From Pseudomonas brassicacearum subsp. brassicacearum (lineage in GTDB: Bacteria > Pseudomonadota > Gammaproteobacteria > Pseudomonadales > Pseudomonadaceae), in assembly GCF_008801605.1 (NCBI RefSeq), contig NZ_VZPJ01000001.1, positions 496,001-560,000 of the forward strand: a stretch of 64,000 bases of DNA. The letters are read 5' to 3'. Below the pieces are notes generated by a model. That model was not told the origin of the DNA, did no database searches, and saw nothing but the letters and a program-made list of their open reading frames with translations. A program made the translations under genes and the position numbers. Within the stretch, counting starts at the first letter, position 1. Each line of letters starts with the position of its first letter. Of this stretch, positions 19,084 through 28,352 are shown one piece after another.

Positions 19084-19091
19084 TCTTGAAA

Positions 19092-21791
19092 TCAAGCTTC
19101 CCAGGGGGCCACCGCATCGACATCAATGGCGTACCGCTCAATGGCCTCGGCACACACACTGGCATCGAGGCGCCCCATGTGCATCAGTGCAGTCAGCGCA
19201 CTCAAGACAATCTGGTGGCGGTCCACTTCGAAGAACCTGCGCAACTGGTCGCGAGTATCGCTGCGACCAAATCCATCGGTGCCAAGTACGGTGTAACGGG
19301 CGTCGAGATAGCTGGCGATCAACTGCGGCAAGGCGCGAACGTAATCGGTGCAGGCAATGATCGGCGCCGAGTCGTTGAGCGACGCCTGGACATGACTGCA
19401 GCGCGAAGGCTGTCCAGGATGCAGTCGATTCCAGCGTTCCACTTCACGGGCATCACGTGCCAGCTCGGTAAAGCTGGTAACGCTCCAGACCTGACTGTTG
19501 ATGTCCCAATCGCTGGCCAGCAACTCGGCAGCGGCAATCACTTCGCGCAGGATGGCGCCGGAACCCAACAACTGGACACTTCCACGCGCACCCTCGACTT
19601 CATGCCGGGCAAACAGATACATACCCTTGATGATCGCCTGTTCGACACCTGCAGGAAGGTTGGGCTGCGGGTAGTTCTCGTTCATCAAGGTGACGTAATA
19701 AAACTCGTCCACCTGACGCTCCAGCATCTGGCGCATGCCGTGATCCAGGATCACCGCGAACTCGCCGGCAAATGCCGGATCGTAAGCACGGCAATTGGGG
19801 ACCATCGCCGCCATCAGATGACTGTTGCCATCCTGGTGCTGCAGACCTTCGCCGCCCAATGTCGTGCGGCCTGCGGTGGCCCCGAGCAGAAAGCCGCGGG
19901 CCCGTTGATCCGCCGCCGCCCAGATCAGGTCGCCGATGCGCTGGAAGCCGAACATCGAGTAGTAGATGTAGAACGGCAGCATCGGCAAGCCATGCACCGA
20001 ATAGCTGGTCGCCGCTGCAACCCAGGAACTGATCGCCCCGGCCTCGCTGATGCCCTCTTCGAGAATCTGGCCGTCCAGCGCTTCTCGATAGCTCAGGATC
20101 GAACCGATGTCTTCCGGCTCATATCGCTGCCCCACGCTGGAGTAAATGCCGATCTGCTTGAACAGGCTGGCCATGCCGAACGTACGCGCTTCATCCGCCA
20201 CGATCGGCACGATGCGCGGGCCCAGTTGTTTGTCCCGCAGCAGACCACTGAGCATTCGAACGAACGCCATGGTGGTGGACATTTCCTTGCCTTCGGCAGC
20301 AATGGCAAACGCGCCATAGCTGCTGACGTCAGGCACCGCCAATGATTCGGCACTCGAAGGACGCGATGGCATGTAGCCGCCCAATGCACAGCGGCGCTCA
20401 TGCAGATAGCGCATTTCTGCACTGTCTTCGTCGGGTTTGAAGAAGCTCAACGAGGCAGCCTGTTCATCGGTCAACGGCAGGTTGAAACGATTGCGGAACG
20501 CGATCAGCGCCTCCCTGTCGAGCTTCTTCTGCTGGTGCACGGTCATCTTGCCCTGCCCGGCATCGCCCATGCCGAAGCCCTTCTTGGTCTGCGCCAGAAT
20601 CACGGTGGGTTTCTTGCCTTCGAGCAGCGCGCTTTGATAGGCGGCGAAGATTTTCACCATGTCGTGACCGCCACGTTTCAGGCGGTCGATCTGTTCATCG
20701 GTCAGGCCTTGTGCCAACTGCGCCAATGCCTCGTTCTGGCCAAAGAAATGATCACGGTTAAAGCGCCCGTCTTTTGCCGCGAACGTCTGGAACTGGCCAT
20801 CGACGGTGCTCGATAGCGCCTTGACCAGCGCGCCATCCGCATCGCGCGCAAACAAACCGTCCCAGTCGGCGCCCCAAACCAGTTTGATGACGTTCCAGCC
20901 TGCACCACCAAACAGCGCCTCCAACTCGTCGATGATGCGGCCATTGCCACGAACCGGCCCGTCCAGCCGTTGCAGGTTGCAATTGACCACCCAGACCAGA
21001 TTATCCAGCCCTTCCCGCGCGGCCAGCGTCAGTGCCGACATGCTTTCCGGCTCATCCATTTCCCCGTCGCCAAACACGCCCCAGACGGTTCGCCCGACGT
21101 TGTCTTGCAGGCCTCGATGCTCCAAGTAACGCATGAAGCGCGCCTGGTAGATCGAGCTGATCGGACCGATGCCCATGGAGCCCGTTGGAAACTGCCAGAA
21201 GTCCGGCATCAACCAAGGATGCGGGTAACTCGACAGACCTCGGGCACCCTTGGCGCGCGCGCTGATCTCTTGCCGATAATGCAGCAGATCCTTTTCTTCC
21301 AGGCGTCCCTCGAGGAACGCCCGAGCATAGACCCCTGGCGCCGAGTGCGGTTGATAGAACACCAGATCGCCACCGCTGCTTTCGGTTCGCGCTTTGAAAA
21401 AATGGTTGAAGCCCACTTCGAACAAATCCGCCGCGCTGGCATAACTGGCAATATGGCCGCCCAATTCGCCATAGGCATAGTTGGCCCTGGCAACCATGGC
21501 CAACGCATTCCAGCGCATGATCGAGGCCAGCCGTTCTTCGATGGCCAGGTCCCCTGGAAATACCGGCTGGCACTCAACGCTGATGGTATTGATGTAAGGC
21601 GTGCTATGGCTGGGCCGCCAACCGATGTCCGAGGTGCTTGCCACAGCCACCAGCATGTCGAGGATCTGTTTGGCCTGTGCCGTGCCGCTATGGGCGATAA
21701 CCGACAGCAAGGCGTCCCGCCATTCAGCAACTTCTTGAGCATCTTCGGTGGTCTGGTCCGGCCATTGGGCACGAATATCGAACAGGTTCAT
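19092..21791 (-). CDS. Homodimeric 2-oxoacid dehydrogenase E1 (AceE/MdeB-like)
   Basis: The ATG at 21791 is chosen because AGGAG lies six bases upstream and the start overlaps the preceding stop (ATGA). The product is 899 residues, the usual length of AceE-type E1. The ThDP motif is GDGEMDEPES near residue 244 ending in VVNCNLQRLDG, and AQTKKGFGMGDAGQGKM follows. The enzyme decarboxylates a 2-oxoacid and passes the acyl group to an E2 lipoyl subunit. No E2 or E3 gene is nearby. The P. putida MdeB protein, an AceE homologue described for 2-oxobutyrate, is the closest functional model given acdS upstream. Confidence 0.85.
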   Translation of the reverse strand: MNLFDIRAQWPDQTTEDAQEVAEWRDALLSVIAHSGTAQAKQILDMLVAVASTSDIGWRPSHSTPYINTISVECQPVFPGDLAIEERLASIMRWNALAMVARANYAYGELGGHIASYASAADLFEVGFNHFFKARTESSGGDLVFYQPHSAPGVYARAFLEGRLEEKDLLHYRQEISARAKGARGLSSYPHPWLMPDFWQFPTGSMGIGPISSIYQARFMRYLEHRGLQDNVGRTVWGVFGDGEMDEPESMSALTLAAREGLDNLVWVVNCNLQRLDGPVRGNGRIIDELEALFGGAGWNVIKLVWGADWDGLFARDADGALVKALSSTVDGQFQTFAAKDGRFNRDHFFGQNEALAQLAQGLTDEQIDRLKRGGHDMVKIFAAYQSALLEGKKPTVILAQTKKGFGMGDAGQGKMTVHQQKKLDREALIAFRNRFNLPLTDEQAASLSFFKPDEDSAEMRYLHERRCALGGYMPSRPSSAESLAVPDVSSYGAFAIAAEGKEMSTTMAFVRMLSGLLRDKQLGPRIVPIVADEARTFGMASLFKQIGIYSSVGQRYEPEDIGSILSYREALDGQILEEGISEAGAISSWVAAATSYSVHGLPMLPFYIYYSMFGFQRIGDLIWAAADQRARGFLLGATAGRTTLGGEGLQHQDGNSHLMAAMVPNCRAYDPAFAGEFAVILDHGMRQMLERQVDEFYYVTLMNENYPQPNLPAGVEQAIIKGMYLFARHEVEGARGSVQLLGSGAILREVIAAAELLASDWDINSQVWSVTSFTELARDAREVERWNRLHPGQPSRCSHVQASLNDSAPIIACTDYVRALPQLIASYLDARYTVLGTDGFGRSDTRDQLRRFFEVDRHQIVLSALTALMHMGRLDASVCAEAIERYAIDVDAVAPWEA

Positions 21792-22210
21792 GGGCATCTC
21801 CTGCAAATGTCGGGCAACGCTTCCAGGTGGCGCGAATAGCTCAATCGGGCGAGTTTTTTGACTTGCTCTACCGCGTCAATGACGGAGCGCTCGGCCCAGC
21901 TGTCTTGCCCTATCTGGTAGATGCACGGGTTGCCAATGGAAAGATTGTTCAACAAATGCTCTTCAAGTTCACCGCAAACGAGAAAGCTGTAATCACACCC
22001 CGCCACGTGTACTTCAACGCACCTGTTAGCCCCTGTATCCGAAGCTTCAACCTGTACAAGCGCGATATTGTCAAAACAGCTGAACCCATGATGCATCAGG
22101 TCAATATGATCACTGTCAATTGCGGACACGATGACAACGATGCGGGTACAGCTCGAAGGTTCACGCATCCACTTCATGGTTTTAGAACGACAGTCGGCAG
22201 GTCGGCTCAT
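21788..22210 (-). CDS. Hypothetical 140-residue protein coupled to the E1 gene
   Basis: The stop codon of this frame overlaps the E1 start (ATGA at 21788-21791), the best evidence that it is a real gene and not a shadow of the opposite-strand frame. GGAAAGG lies about eight bases before its ATG. The protein has no signal peptide or membrane segment; residues 24-70 (RIVVIVSAIDSDHIDL onward) look like alternating strands and helices, and Cys residues are frequent. I do not recognise the family. Confidence 0.6.
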   Translation of the reverse strand: MSRPADCRSKTMKWMREPSSCTRIVVIVSAIDSDHIDLMHHGFSCFDNIALVQVEASDTGANRCVEVHVAGCDYSFLVCGELEEHLLNNLSIGNPCIYQIGQDSWAERSVIDAVEQVKKLARLSYSRHLEALPDICRRCP

Positions 22211-22266
22211 GAGTGCGGCCTTTCCATTGGGGTCATAAATTCAGGCGTATGTGGCGATGACTTTCG

Positions 22267-22728
22267 CTAAATGAAACAACGCTCTTGCAACCCGCTTTTC
22301 ACCAGTGTCCGGGTCACCGATAAAATCTCTTCCACCTGTTTATCGATCGCTGCATGGGAGGCTGCGTCTTCCAGTTTGAGGACACGCAGTGGGTGACCGC
22401 AGACTGATCCCAGCCAGGTGAGACGGGGTATCGGGCTGACTTCGACATCCAGTAAAAAGCAGCCTTTGGATACACCGCGCAGCAGTTGGCTGGCCCGGCA
22501 AGTGGTCGCCGGTGCCGTATCTATCGGGTTGGCCCCAAACTGCAACCAGTCGAGCATGAACGCCCTGGATTGCTGGACCACCAGATAAGCAACCTGGTCC
22601 CAGTCGTCGATCTCCATATGCAACTTGTCAATCAGGTACTTGGGCAACGCGGCGCTGGTCACGATGACGACCCCGGTATCCGCCAGCGGTTCTTTCACCC
22701 AGATTGCAGACTGCGATATCGCATGCAT
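22267..22728 (-). CDS. Hypothetical 153-residue protein between acdS and the E1 gene
   Basis: The ATG at 22728 follows GGGAG at about seven bases. The protein is soluble, opens with MHAISQSAIWVKEPLADTG, and has a VVIVTSAALP segment faintly resembling the IVVIVSA segment of the next gene, so the two could be distant relatives. The family is not recognised. It lies 94 bp downstream of acdS and 56 bp upstream of the 140-residue gene on the same strand. Confidence 0.6.
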   Translation of the reverse strand: MHAISQSAIWVKEPLADTGVVIVTSAALPKYLIDKLHMEIDDWDQVAYLVVQQSRAFMLDWLQFGANPIDTAPATTCRASQLLRGVSKGCFLLDVEVSPIPRLTWLGSVCGHPLRVLKLEDAASHAAIDKQVEEILSVTRTLVKSGLQERCFI

Positions 22729-22776
22729 GGTGGTACTCCCGGCGTGATTCCTGAGCCTAAAGGCTGACGCAATTCC

Positions 22777-22798
22777 CTGTGGGAGCGAGCTCCCACAG
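22777..22798. terminator. Short perfect REP-like hairpin after acdS
   Basis: CTGTGGGAGC and GCTCCCACAG form a 10-bp stem around a two-base centre (22777-22798). It lies 24 bp downstream of the acdS stop. There is no T-run, so it is better read as a REP-derived hairpin that may attenuate transcription into the next genes than as a classical terminator. Confidence 0.5.
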
Positions 22799-22822
22799 AT
22801 GACTCCAAAAGCAGTTCTACGC

Positions 22823-23839
22823 TTAGCCGTTACGAAATAGGAAGCTGTAGGCGTTCAGCGCCGGCGCCCCACCCAAGTGTGCGTAAAGCACTTTGGAACC
22901 TTCGGGGAATTCACCACGACGGACCATTTCAATCATGCCGTGCATCGATTTACCTTCATATACCGGGTCTGTCAGCACGCCTTCAAGGCTGCCGCACAGT
23001 CGGATGGCTTCCAATGTGCCTTCGTTGGGCAAGCCATATTCCGGGTAGGCAAAACGCGTATCGAGCACCACGTCCTCTTCCGTAATCTCGCGCCCCAGCT
23101 CCACCAACTCAGCGGTGTGTCGGGCGATGCGCAGGATCTGTGCCTTGGTCTGTTCCGGCTTGGCCGAAGCATCGATACCAATCACATTCTTCGAACGACC
23201 GTCAGCCGCGAAACCAACAACCATGCCTGCCTGCGTACTGCCGGTCACCGAGCAGACCACGATGTAGTCAAACTTGAAGCCCAGTTCCTTTTCCTGCTGC
23301 CGCACCTCTTCGGCAAAGCCGACGAAACCGAGGCCGCCATAGGGATGCTCGGAGCAACCCGCTGGAATCGGAAACGGTTTGCCACCCTGCTCCACGACAT
23401 CGCTCATGGCCTTTTCCCAACTTGGCCGAATGCCAATATCGAAGCCAGCGGCGTCAAGCCGCACATCAGCGCCCATGATCCGCGACATCTCGATGTTGCC
23501 TACGCGGTCATACACCGCGTCGGAATAGTTCACCCAGTTTTCCTGCACCAACACGCACTTCATGCCCAAGTGGGCAGCGACGGCAGCGACCTGGCGGGTC
23601 TGGTTCGACTGGATGCCGCCGATGGAGACCAGCGTATCGCAGCCTTGCTCGATCGCTTCGGGAATGAGGTATTCGAGCTTGCGCGTCTTGTTCCCACCAA
23701 AGGCCAGGCCACTGTTGCAGTCTTCACGTTTGGCATACAGCTCGACCTTGCCCCCCAGATGTTGACTGAGGCGCTTCAAGGGCGTGATGGGAGAAGGACC
23801 GAAGGTCAATGGATAACGTTCAAAACGATTCAGATTCAT
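22823..23839 (-). CDS. acdS: 1-aminocyclopropane-1-carboxylate (ACC) deaminase
   Basis: This PLP enzyme opens ACC, the plant ethylene precursor, to 2-oxobutyrate and ammonia. The 338-residue length is that of AcdS, and the residues that separate true ACC deaminases from D-cysteine desulfhydrases are present: Lys51 (PLP Schiff base, in GGNKTRK), Ser78, Tyr268, Tyr294, Glu295 (YEGKSMHG) and Leu322 (AHLGGAP). AAGGAG lies eight bases before the ATG. It is divergent from the Lrp-type acdR, as in other plant-associated pseudomonads. Lowered plant ethylene is the known effect of the enzyme. Confidence 0.95.
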
Positions 23840-24038
23840 GACTCTGCTCCTTGATATGGGATATCCAAGCGCCAGACCGAAAGGGAAAAGGCCGCATTCC
23901 AGGCTCTTTCCGGAGGCGCTTCGATGAGTTCAATATTAAGAAGAATCCGAAAAATATGTGTTGCAAGTTTCCACCACATAAAGAAACATAACTTTTCAAA
24001 CACCGCACAAAACATACTTTCATTGCGTAGAAATCGAT
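23840..24038. promoter_or_regulatory. acdS-acdR divergent regulatory region
   Basis: A 199-bp gap, clearly AT-richer than its flanks in 23930-24030, separates the two divergent starts. In characterised Pseudomonas strains this interval holds the AcdR (Lrp-box) site and CRP/FNR-type sites. I could not assign individual boxes with confidence by eye. Confidence 0.65.
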
Positions 24039-24548
24039 ATGAAAGCAACAAATACTCACAAGAAGCCAGCCACCTCAGACCCAGTGCCGCATCCACTGGA
24101 TCGAACCGACCGCGCCATTCTCAAGACCCTGCAACGAGATGCCTCCATCTCCAACGTGGCGCTGGCAGAGAAGGTGAAATTGAGTGCCCCTGCTTGCCTC
24201 AGGCGCGTCGAACGGCTCAAGCAGGTCGGCCTGATCAAGGACATTGTCGCGCTGCTGGACAATGAAGCGCTGGATGCGGGGATGGTGGTCTTGATCGGCG
24301 TAGTGCTGGATCGCTCCACACCGGAATCCTTCGCCGCATTCGAGGCGGCCGCACAAAAGGTGTCCGGCTGCATGGAGTGCCATGTGGTGACCGGGGAGTT
24401 CGACTACTTCATGTTGCTGCGCACCAAGGACAGCAACAGTTTCAACCGGCTCCACGCGGAGCAATTGCTTTACCTGCCCGGGGTTCGCCAGATTCGCTCG
24501 TTCATGGGCTTGCGCCAGGTCTTGTCGACAACCCACATCCCTCTTTGA
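24039..24548 (+). CDS. acdR: Lrp/AsnC-family regulator of ACC deaminase
   Basis: A 169-residue Lrp-type protein: the N-terminal helix-turn-helix is LDRTDRAILKTLQRDASISN then SAPACLRRVERLKQVGLI (residues 20-70), and the C-terminal RAM ligand-binding domain contains GCMECHVVTGEFDYFMLL. It is transcribed divergently from acdS. Known AcdR proteins activate acdS when ACC is present, with feedback by leucine. The Lrp class is also shared with MdeR, regulator of the methionine lyase/MdeB operon in P. putida. Confidence 0.88.
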   Translation: MKATNTHKKPATSDPVPHPLDRTDRAILKTLQRDASISNVALAEKVKLSAPACLRRVERLKQVGLIKDIVALLDNEALDAGMVVLIGVVLDRSTPESFAAFEAAAQKVSGCMECHVVTGEFDYFMLLRTKDSNSFNRLHAEQLLYLPGVRQIRSFMGLRQVLSTTHIPL

Positions 24549-24601
24549 GGCTCCGGTCAGCCCGCCATATCATCGACCCGTAGAATGTGCCGGTTCGGCA
24601 T

Positions 24602-27600
24602 TCATCGCTTACTCAGCGGCGCATCAAGGGGAATATCGAGGATAAAGGTAGCGCCCTGCCCGGCCCCGTCGCTGCGCACGGTCAAGCTGCCACCCATTTC
24701 CTGCGCAGCGAGCGCGCAACTGTGCAGGCCAAAACCGTGACCGTCTTTGCGCGTCGTGAAACCATGGGAAAAGATGCGCGCCAGGTGCTCAGGCGCAATC
24801 CCATTGCCGTTGTCGGCCACAGTGATACGCAATACTGCCCCGTCAGCGAGAGACGCGCTGAACGTGACGCATCGGCTACGATCGATCACGCCGTCCAACG
24901 CCTGCTTGGCATTGTTGATCAGGTTCACCAGAATCAGCAGCATCCGGTGCCGGTCCAGGGGCAGCAGGGGCAAGTCGGCAATGTCCTTGACCACCGTCAC
25001 TTCCTGGCGCGCCAGTAATCCAGCACTCATGCGCAAGGCATCGTCGATTAACTCTGCGACCGGCACTGTCTCGACGATACTGACGGCGACGGCATAGGAC
25101 TGCTGGGCAGCGACAATGGTCTTGATGTGGTCAATGCCCTTGGTGAGTTGCCCGAGTTCTTCGATGATGCCCTGTTGCTCTTGCGCCACCACTTTCGCCA
25201 GCTTGAGCAGGTAATCAGGCAGCATCTTCCCCTTGTGGTCTTTGGTGAGAAAGTCGCTCAGGTCATGGACGTGTTCGTTCATCATTTGCGCCACCTTGCC
25301 CAACCCCTGGGCCTTGGAGGTGCGCATCTGGCTGCTGACCAGTTCTGCCGATACGTTCACGCTGTTGAGGACGTTGCCGACGTTGTGCAGTACAGTCGTA
25401 GCGATTTCGGCCATGCCCGCCTGACGGGACTTTGCATTCAGTTCGGTTTGCACCTGGCTCATGCGTAGCACCGCCCGTACGCGAGCCTTGAGCTCCAGCG
25501 GCGAGAAGGGTTTGGCGATATAGTCATCGGCGCCACTCTCCAGCCCGGAGACGCAGGCCTCGCTACCGCCGCGGGCGGTCACCAGGATCACGGGCAAATG
25601 GGCAAAACCGGGGCTGCCTTTGATTCTGGCAGTCAGGCCGAAGCCGTCGAGCTTCGGCATCATTACATCCGAGACGACGACATCGATGGGCCGACGCTGC
25701 AGGAGTGCCCAGGCCTGCTCGCCATCAGTTGCGGTGGCGACGCTGTAGTCGTCGCGCAACAGCTCGCTGAGATAGCCAAGCATTTCCGGGCTGTCGTCGA
25801 CTACCAGCACTTTGGATCGCAGGGCGTGTTCCGGGTGCTGCTCGTCCGCTTCTTCCATCGGCGCCCGGTCATTGCGAATGCCAAGGCGACCGTCGTCGAA
25901 ACGCAGGTGGCGCTGCTCGGTTGTGCTTGCCATGCTCGGTGATGATCGCTCGAACATGTTGCTGACTTCGGTCGGTACAGTGTTTTGCTCGGCCCCCAGC
26001 GGAAGTCGAACAAAGAAGCACGAGCCCTGCCCGGGCTCGCTGTTGACGCCGACTTCGCCCCCCATTAGTTCGACCAGATCCTTGACCAGGGCGAGACCGA
26101 TGCCGGTGCCGCTGTAGTGGCGTGTGGCGGAATTGTCGATCTGGGAAAAACGCTGGAACAGCAACGGCAGTTTGTCAGGCGCAATGCCAATCCCCGAGTC
26201 TTGCACTGCAAATTCGAATCGCTCGCCATCAAGCGCAGTCACCGTCAGGTGCACGGTGCCGCCAGCGGGCGTGAACTTGATGGCATTGCTCACCAGGTTG
26301 AGGAGAATCTTCTCGAAGTGCCGGGGGTCCAGGAACACCGTGCCGAGCGCGGGATCGATGCTGCAGGTCAAGGTGCAGCCTTTACCCTCGGCCACCATGG
26401 CGGCATCCTCGGCCAGCACACCCACCGTCTTGTTCAAATCGACTGGCATCGGACACAACTCAAACTTGCCCGCTTCGGCCTTGGAGAAATCGAGGATGTC
26501 GTTCACCCGGTTCATCAAGCGCAACGCGTTGCGTTGAGCGCGGTCGACTTGCACATGCCAGTCCGCCGGTGGGGTGGTCGCCGCCGAGAGCTGCTCCAGA
26601 GGGGCGAGAATGAGGGTCAGGGGGGTGCGCAGTTCGTGGCTGACGGTGGCCACGAAATCGCTCTTTGCCTGGTTAGCCGTCTCGGCCTGGTTGCGCGCCT
26701 GGATGAGTTCGATGGCCTGTGCCTCCAGCACCTCGGTCTGGTGGTGCAGCGCGTCGGTCCGCTCGGCGACCATTCTCTCCAGAGAGGCCTGGACTTGCTG
26801 TCGCTCGGCTTCGGCCTCGGCCTCCAGCACCCGGATGCGCAGGGCATTCTCCTGGAACACCCGTACGGCGCGGGTCATGATTCCAATCTCGTCGCCGCGT
26901 TCGGCGCTGGCGATCTTTGCGTTCAAGTCGCCGGCCGCAAGCCGGCGCATGACCGAGGCCAGGGCCACGATGGGCTGGGCGATGAATCGCGACGTGCTCC
27001 AGGCGATGGCGCCGGCCAGCAGGATGGCGACGGTACCCGCAACGATCGTCGCAAGCATGCCGCGGTCATTGTGGATCAAGGCATCGGAGCGCGCCTGGCC
27101 TGCGAAGCGCGCAACCAACAGGCCGGCGCTTCGTGCCTCGTTGCGTACCTGGTCGCGCGCGCCGCTCAAGGCGTTGCTCGCCTGATTAAACCGGGCGAAT
27201 GCCGCCCGGTAGCCGGCAATCTGATCGCTGACAGTCAGGGGGGTAGCCTTGGCTTGCAGCCCCACGGACGAAGGGAGAACCCGCGCGAGACGGGAGAGCT
27301 CGTCCAGAATCTCGCCGACCGAGCCGGCGACCTCGGCCGACGGTGACAGGCGAAACGACAAGGTCTGCGCCTCCAGGGTGGCAACACGCTCGGCGAAACG
27401 CTTGGACAACGCGGCTGCGTTGTGCAACAAGCCGGTTGCCGCCTGAATGTCATTTTCGTCACGGGAAACATGCTCGTCCACTTCACCCAGCATGACATCG
27501 AGGCGCTCGACCAGATCCTCGACGGCGGCCAGATGCCGCAAAGCCTCGTCTCCCCGGAGCTTGGGCGTCTCGCCAAGGTGCTCGACCGCCTTGCTGACAG

Positions 27601-28321
27601 CAGCGACCGCCATCGCCAACTGGTCCAACGTCTCTCGCTCCTGCGGCGCCTCCATCAACTCGCGCAATTGCTCGACCACCGGCGGGAGCGCTGCGCAGGC
27701 GTTGCGCGCCGCAGTGACGGCCGCCCCATCACCGGACACCAGCATCTTGGCCACATTGACGATGATGATCCGTTCGCCGTCGCGCAGGATATCCAGAATG
27801 CGGTGAGCACTTTCGATGTTGCTCACCCGCGCCTCGTGCTCAGCGGCGCGGGCATCAATCCCCTTCAGCCCATCGGCGATGCCCTGTTCGACGAGGATCG
27901 TCGCCTCTCGCATCCGCCCGTAGTGGGCTGTCATGTTCTCCGTTTCGCCATCCATGGTCAGGGTCGCCGCCCGCAAGGCGGCGATTGCCGCGGCGAGCCT
28001 TTCCAGGCTGCCCTTGAGCGATTGCGCCTCTGCCACCGGAATGGCGGAGAGGCCGGCGATAGCCGTCGCCACCATGCCTTCGGCCTGGGACAGGCTTTCC
28101 TGGTCGCGGGTGGCGATGAAGTTTTCCACCCGCCCGGTGGCCCCGTTGACCGAGGCCAGAATTTCCGCGGAATGGCTGGCGGAATCCACCGCACGAACCA
28201 TGCCTCGCAGGCCATAGAGGTTCACGAGCGATACCACCAGCATCAGGAACACCAGCGCGGCGACCGCCAGGCCAATCCTGACGGCAATGGGCCTGTCCGT
28301 GGAGGATTTGAATGTCAACAT
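24602..28321 (-). CDS. Hybrid sensor histidine kinase with two kinase cores
   Basis: The order over 1239 residues is: membrane helix (about 15-38), a long helical periplasmic region, membrane helix (about 420-445), HAMP, coiled coil, HisKA with phospho-His in VSHELRTP near 560, HATPase (NAIKFTP, DSGIGIAP, GTGIGLALV), receiver domain near 835-950 (VVDDSPE; phospho-Asp in VVSDVMMPKLDG near 884), then a second kinase core with VLHNVGN near 977 and a second ATPase (LINNAKQAL near 1135, GHGFGLHS). It lies 31 bp after a periplasmic binding protein gene, a pairing like TorT-TorS or LuxP-LuxQ. No separate response regulator is nearby. Confidence 0.88.
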   Translation of the reverse strand: MLTFKSSTDRPIAVRIGLAVAALVFLMLVVSLVNLYGLRGMVRAVDSASHSAEILASVNGATGRVENFIATRDQESLSQAEGMVATAIAGLSAIPVAEAQSLKGSLERLAAAIAALRAATLTMDGETENMTAHYGRMREATILVEQGIADGLKGIDARAAEHEARVSNIESAHRILDILRDGERIIIVNVAKMLVSGDGAAVTAARNACAALPPVVEQLRELMEAPQERETLDQLAMAVAAVSKAVEHLGETPKLRGDEALRHLAAVEDLVERLDVMLGEVDEHVSRDENDIQAATGLLHNAAALSKRFAERVATLEAQTLSFRLSPSAEVAGSVGEILDELSRLARVLPSSVGLQAKATPLTVSDQIAGYRAAFARFNQASNALSGARDQVRNEARSAGLLVARFAGQARSDALIHNDRGMLATIVAGTVAILLAGAIAWSTSRFIAQPIVALASVMRRLAAGDLNAKIASAERGDEIGIMTRAVRVFQENALRIRVLEAEAEAERQQVQASLERMVAERTDALHHQTEVLEAQAIELIQARNQAETANQAKSDFVATVSHELRTPLTLILAPLEQLSAATTPPADWHVQVDRAQRNALRLMNRVNDILDFSKAEAGKFELCPMPVDLNKTVGVLAEDAAMVAEGKGCTLTCSIDPALGTVFLDPRHFEKILLNLVSNAIKFTPAGGTVHLTVTALDGERFEFAVQDSGIGIAPDKLPLLFQRFSQIDNSATRHYSGTGIGLALVKDLVELMGGEVGVNSEPGQGSCFFVRLPLGAEQNTVPTEVSNMFERSSPSMASTTEQRHLRFDDGRLGIRNDRAPMEEADEQHPEHALRSKVLVVDDSPEMLGYLSELLRDDYSVATATDGEQAWALLQRRPIDVVVSDVMMPKLDGFGLTARIKGSPGFAHLPVILVTARGGSEACVSGLESGADDYIAKPFSPLELKARVRAVLRMSQVQTELNAKSRQAGMAEIATTVLHNVGNVLNSVNVSAELVSSQMRTSKAQGLGKVAQMMNEHVHDLSDFLTKDHKGKMLPDYLLKLAKVVAQEQQGIIEELGQLTKGIDHIKTIVAAQQSYAVAVSIVETVPVAELIDDALRMSAGLLARQEVTVVKDIADLPLLPLDRHRMLLILVNLINNAKQALDGVIDRSRCVTFSASLADGAVLRITVADNGNGIAPEHLARIFSHGFTTRKDGHGFGLHSCALAAQEMGGSLTVRSDGAGQGATFILDIPLDAPLSKR

Positions 28322-28352
28322 GGCGCCTCGCCTCCTCGCTCCACGCCTGCCA

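Noticed and set aside
19023..20345. 440-residue open frame on the plus strand opposite the E1 gene
   Set aside because: It runs antisense to a clearly conserved ThDP enzyme, and its composition (many His, Arg, Gln) is that of a high-GC shadow frame.
21827..22270. 147-residue plus-strand frame opposite the 140-residue gene
   Set aside because: The minus-strand frame has the ATGA overlap with the E1 start and a better ribosome-binding site, so it is preferred.
22892..22915. GGAACC followed by CCAC on the plus strand, resembling a HrpL box
   Set aside because: The spacer is 13 bases, not 15-16, and it lies inside acdS on the opposite strand with no gene downstream.
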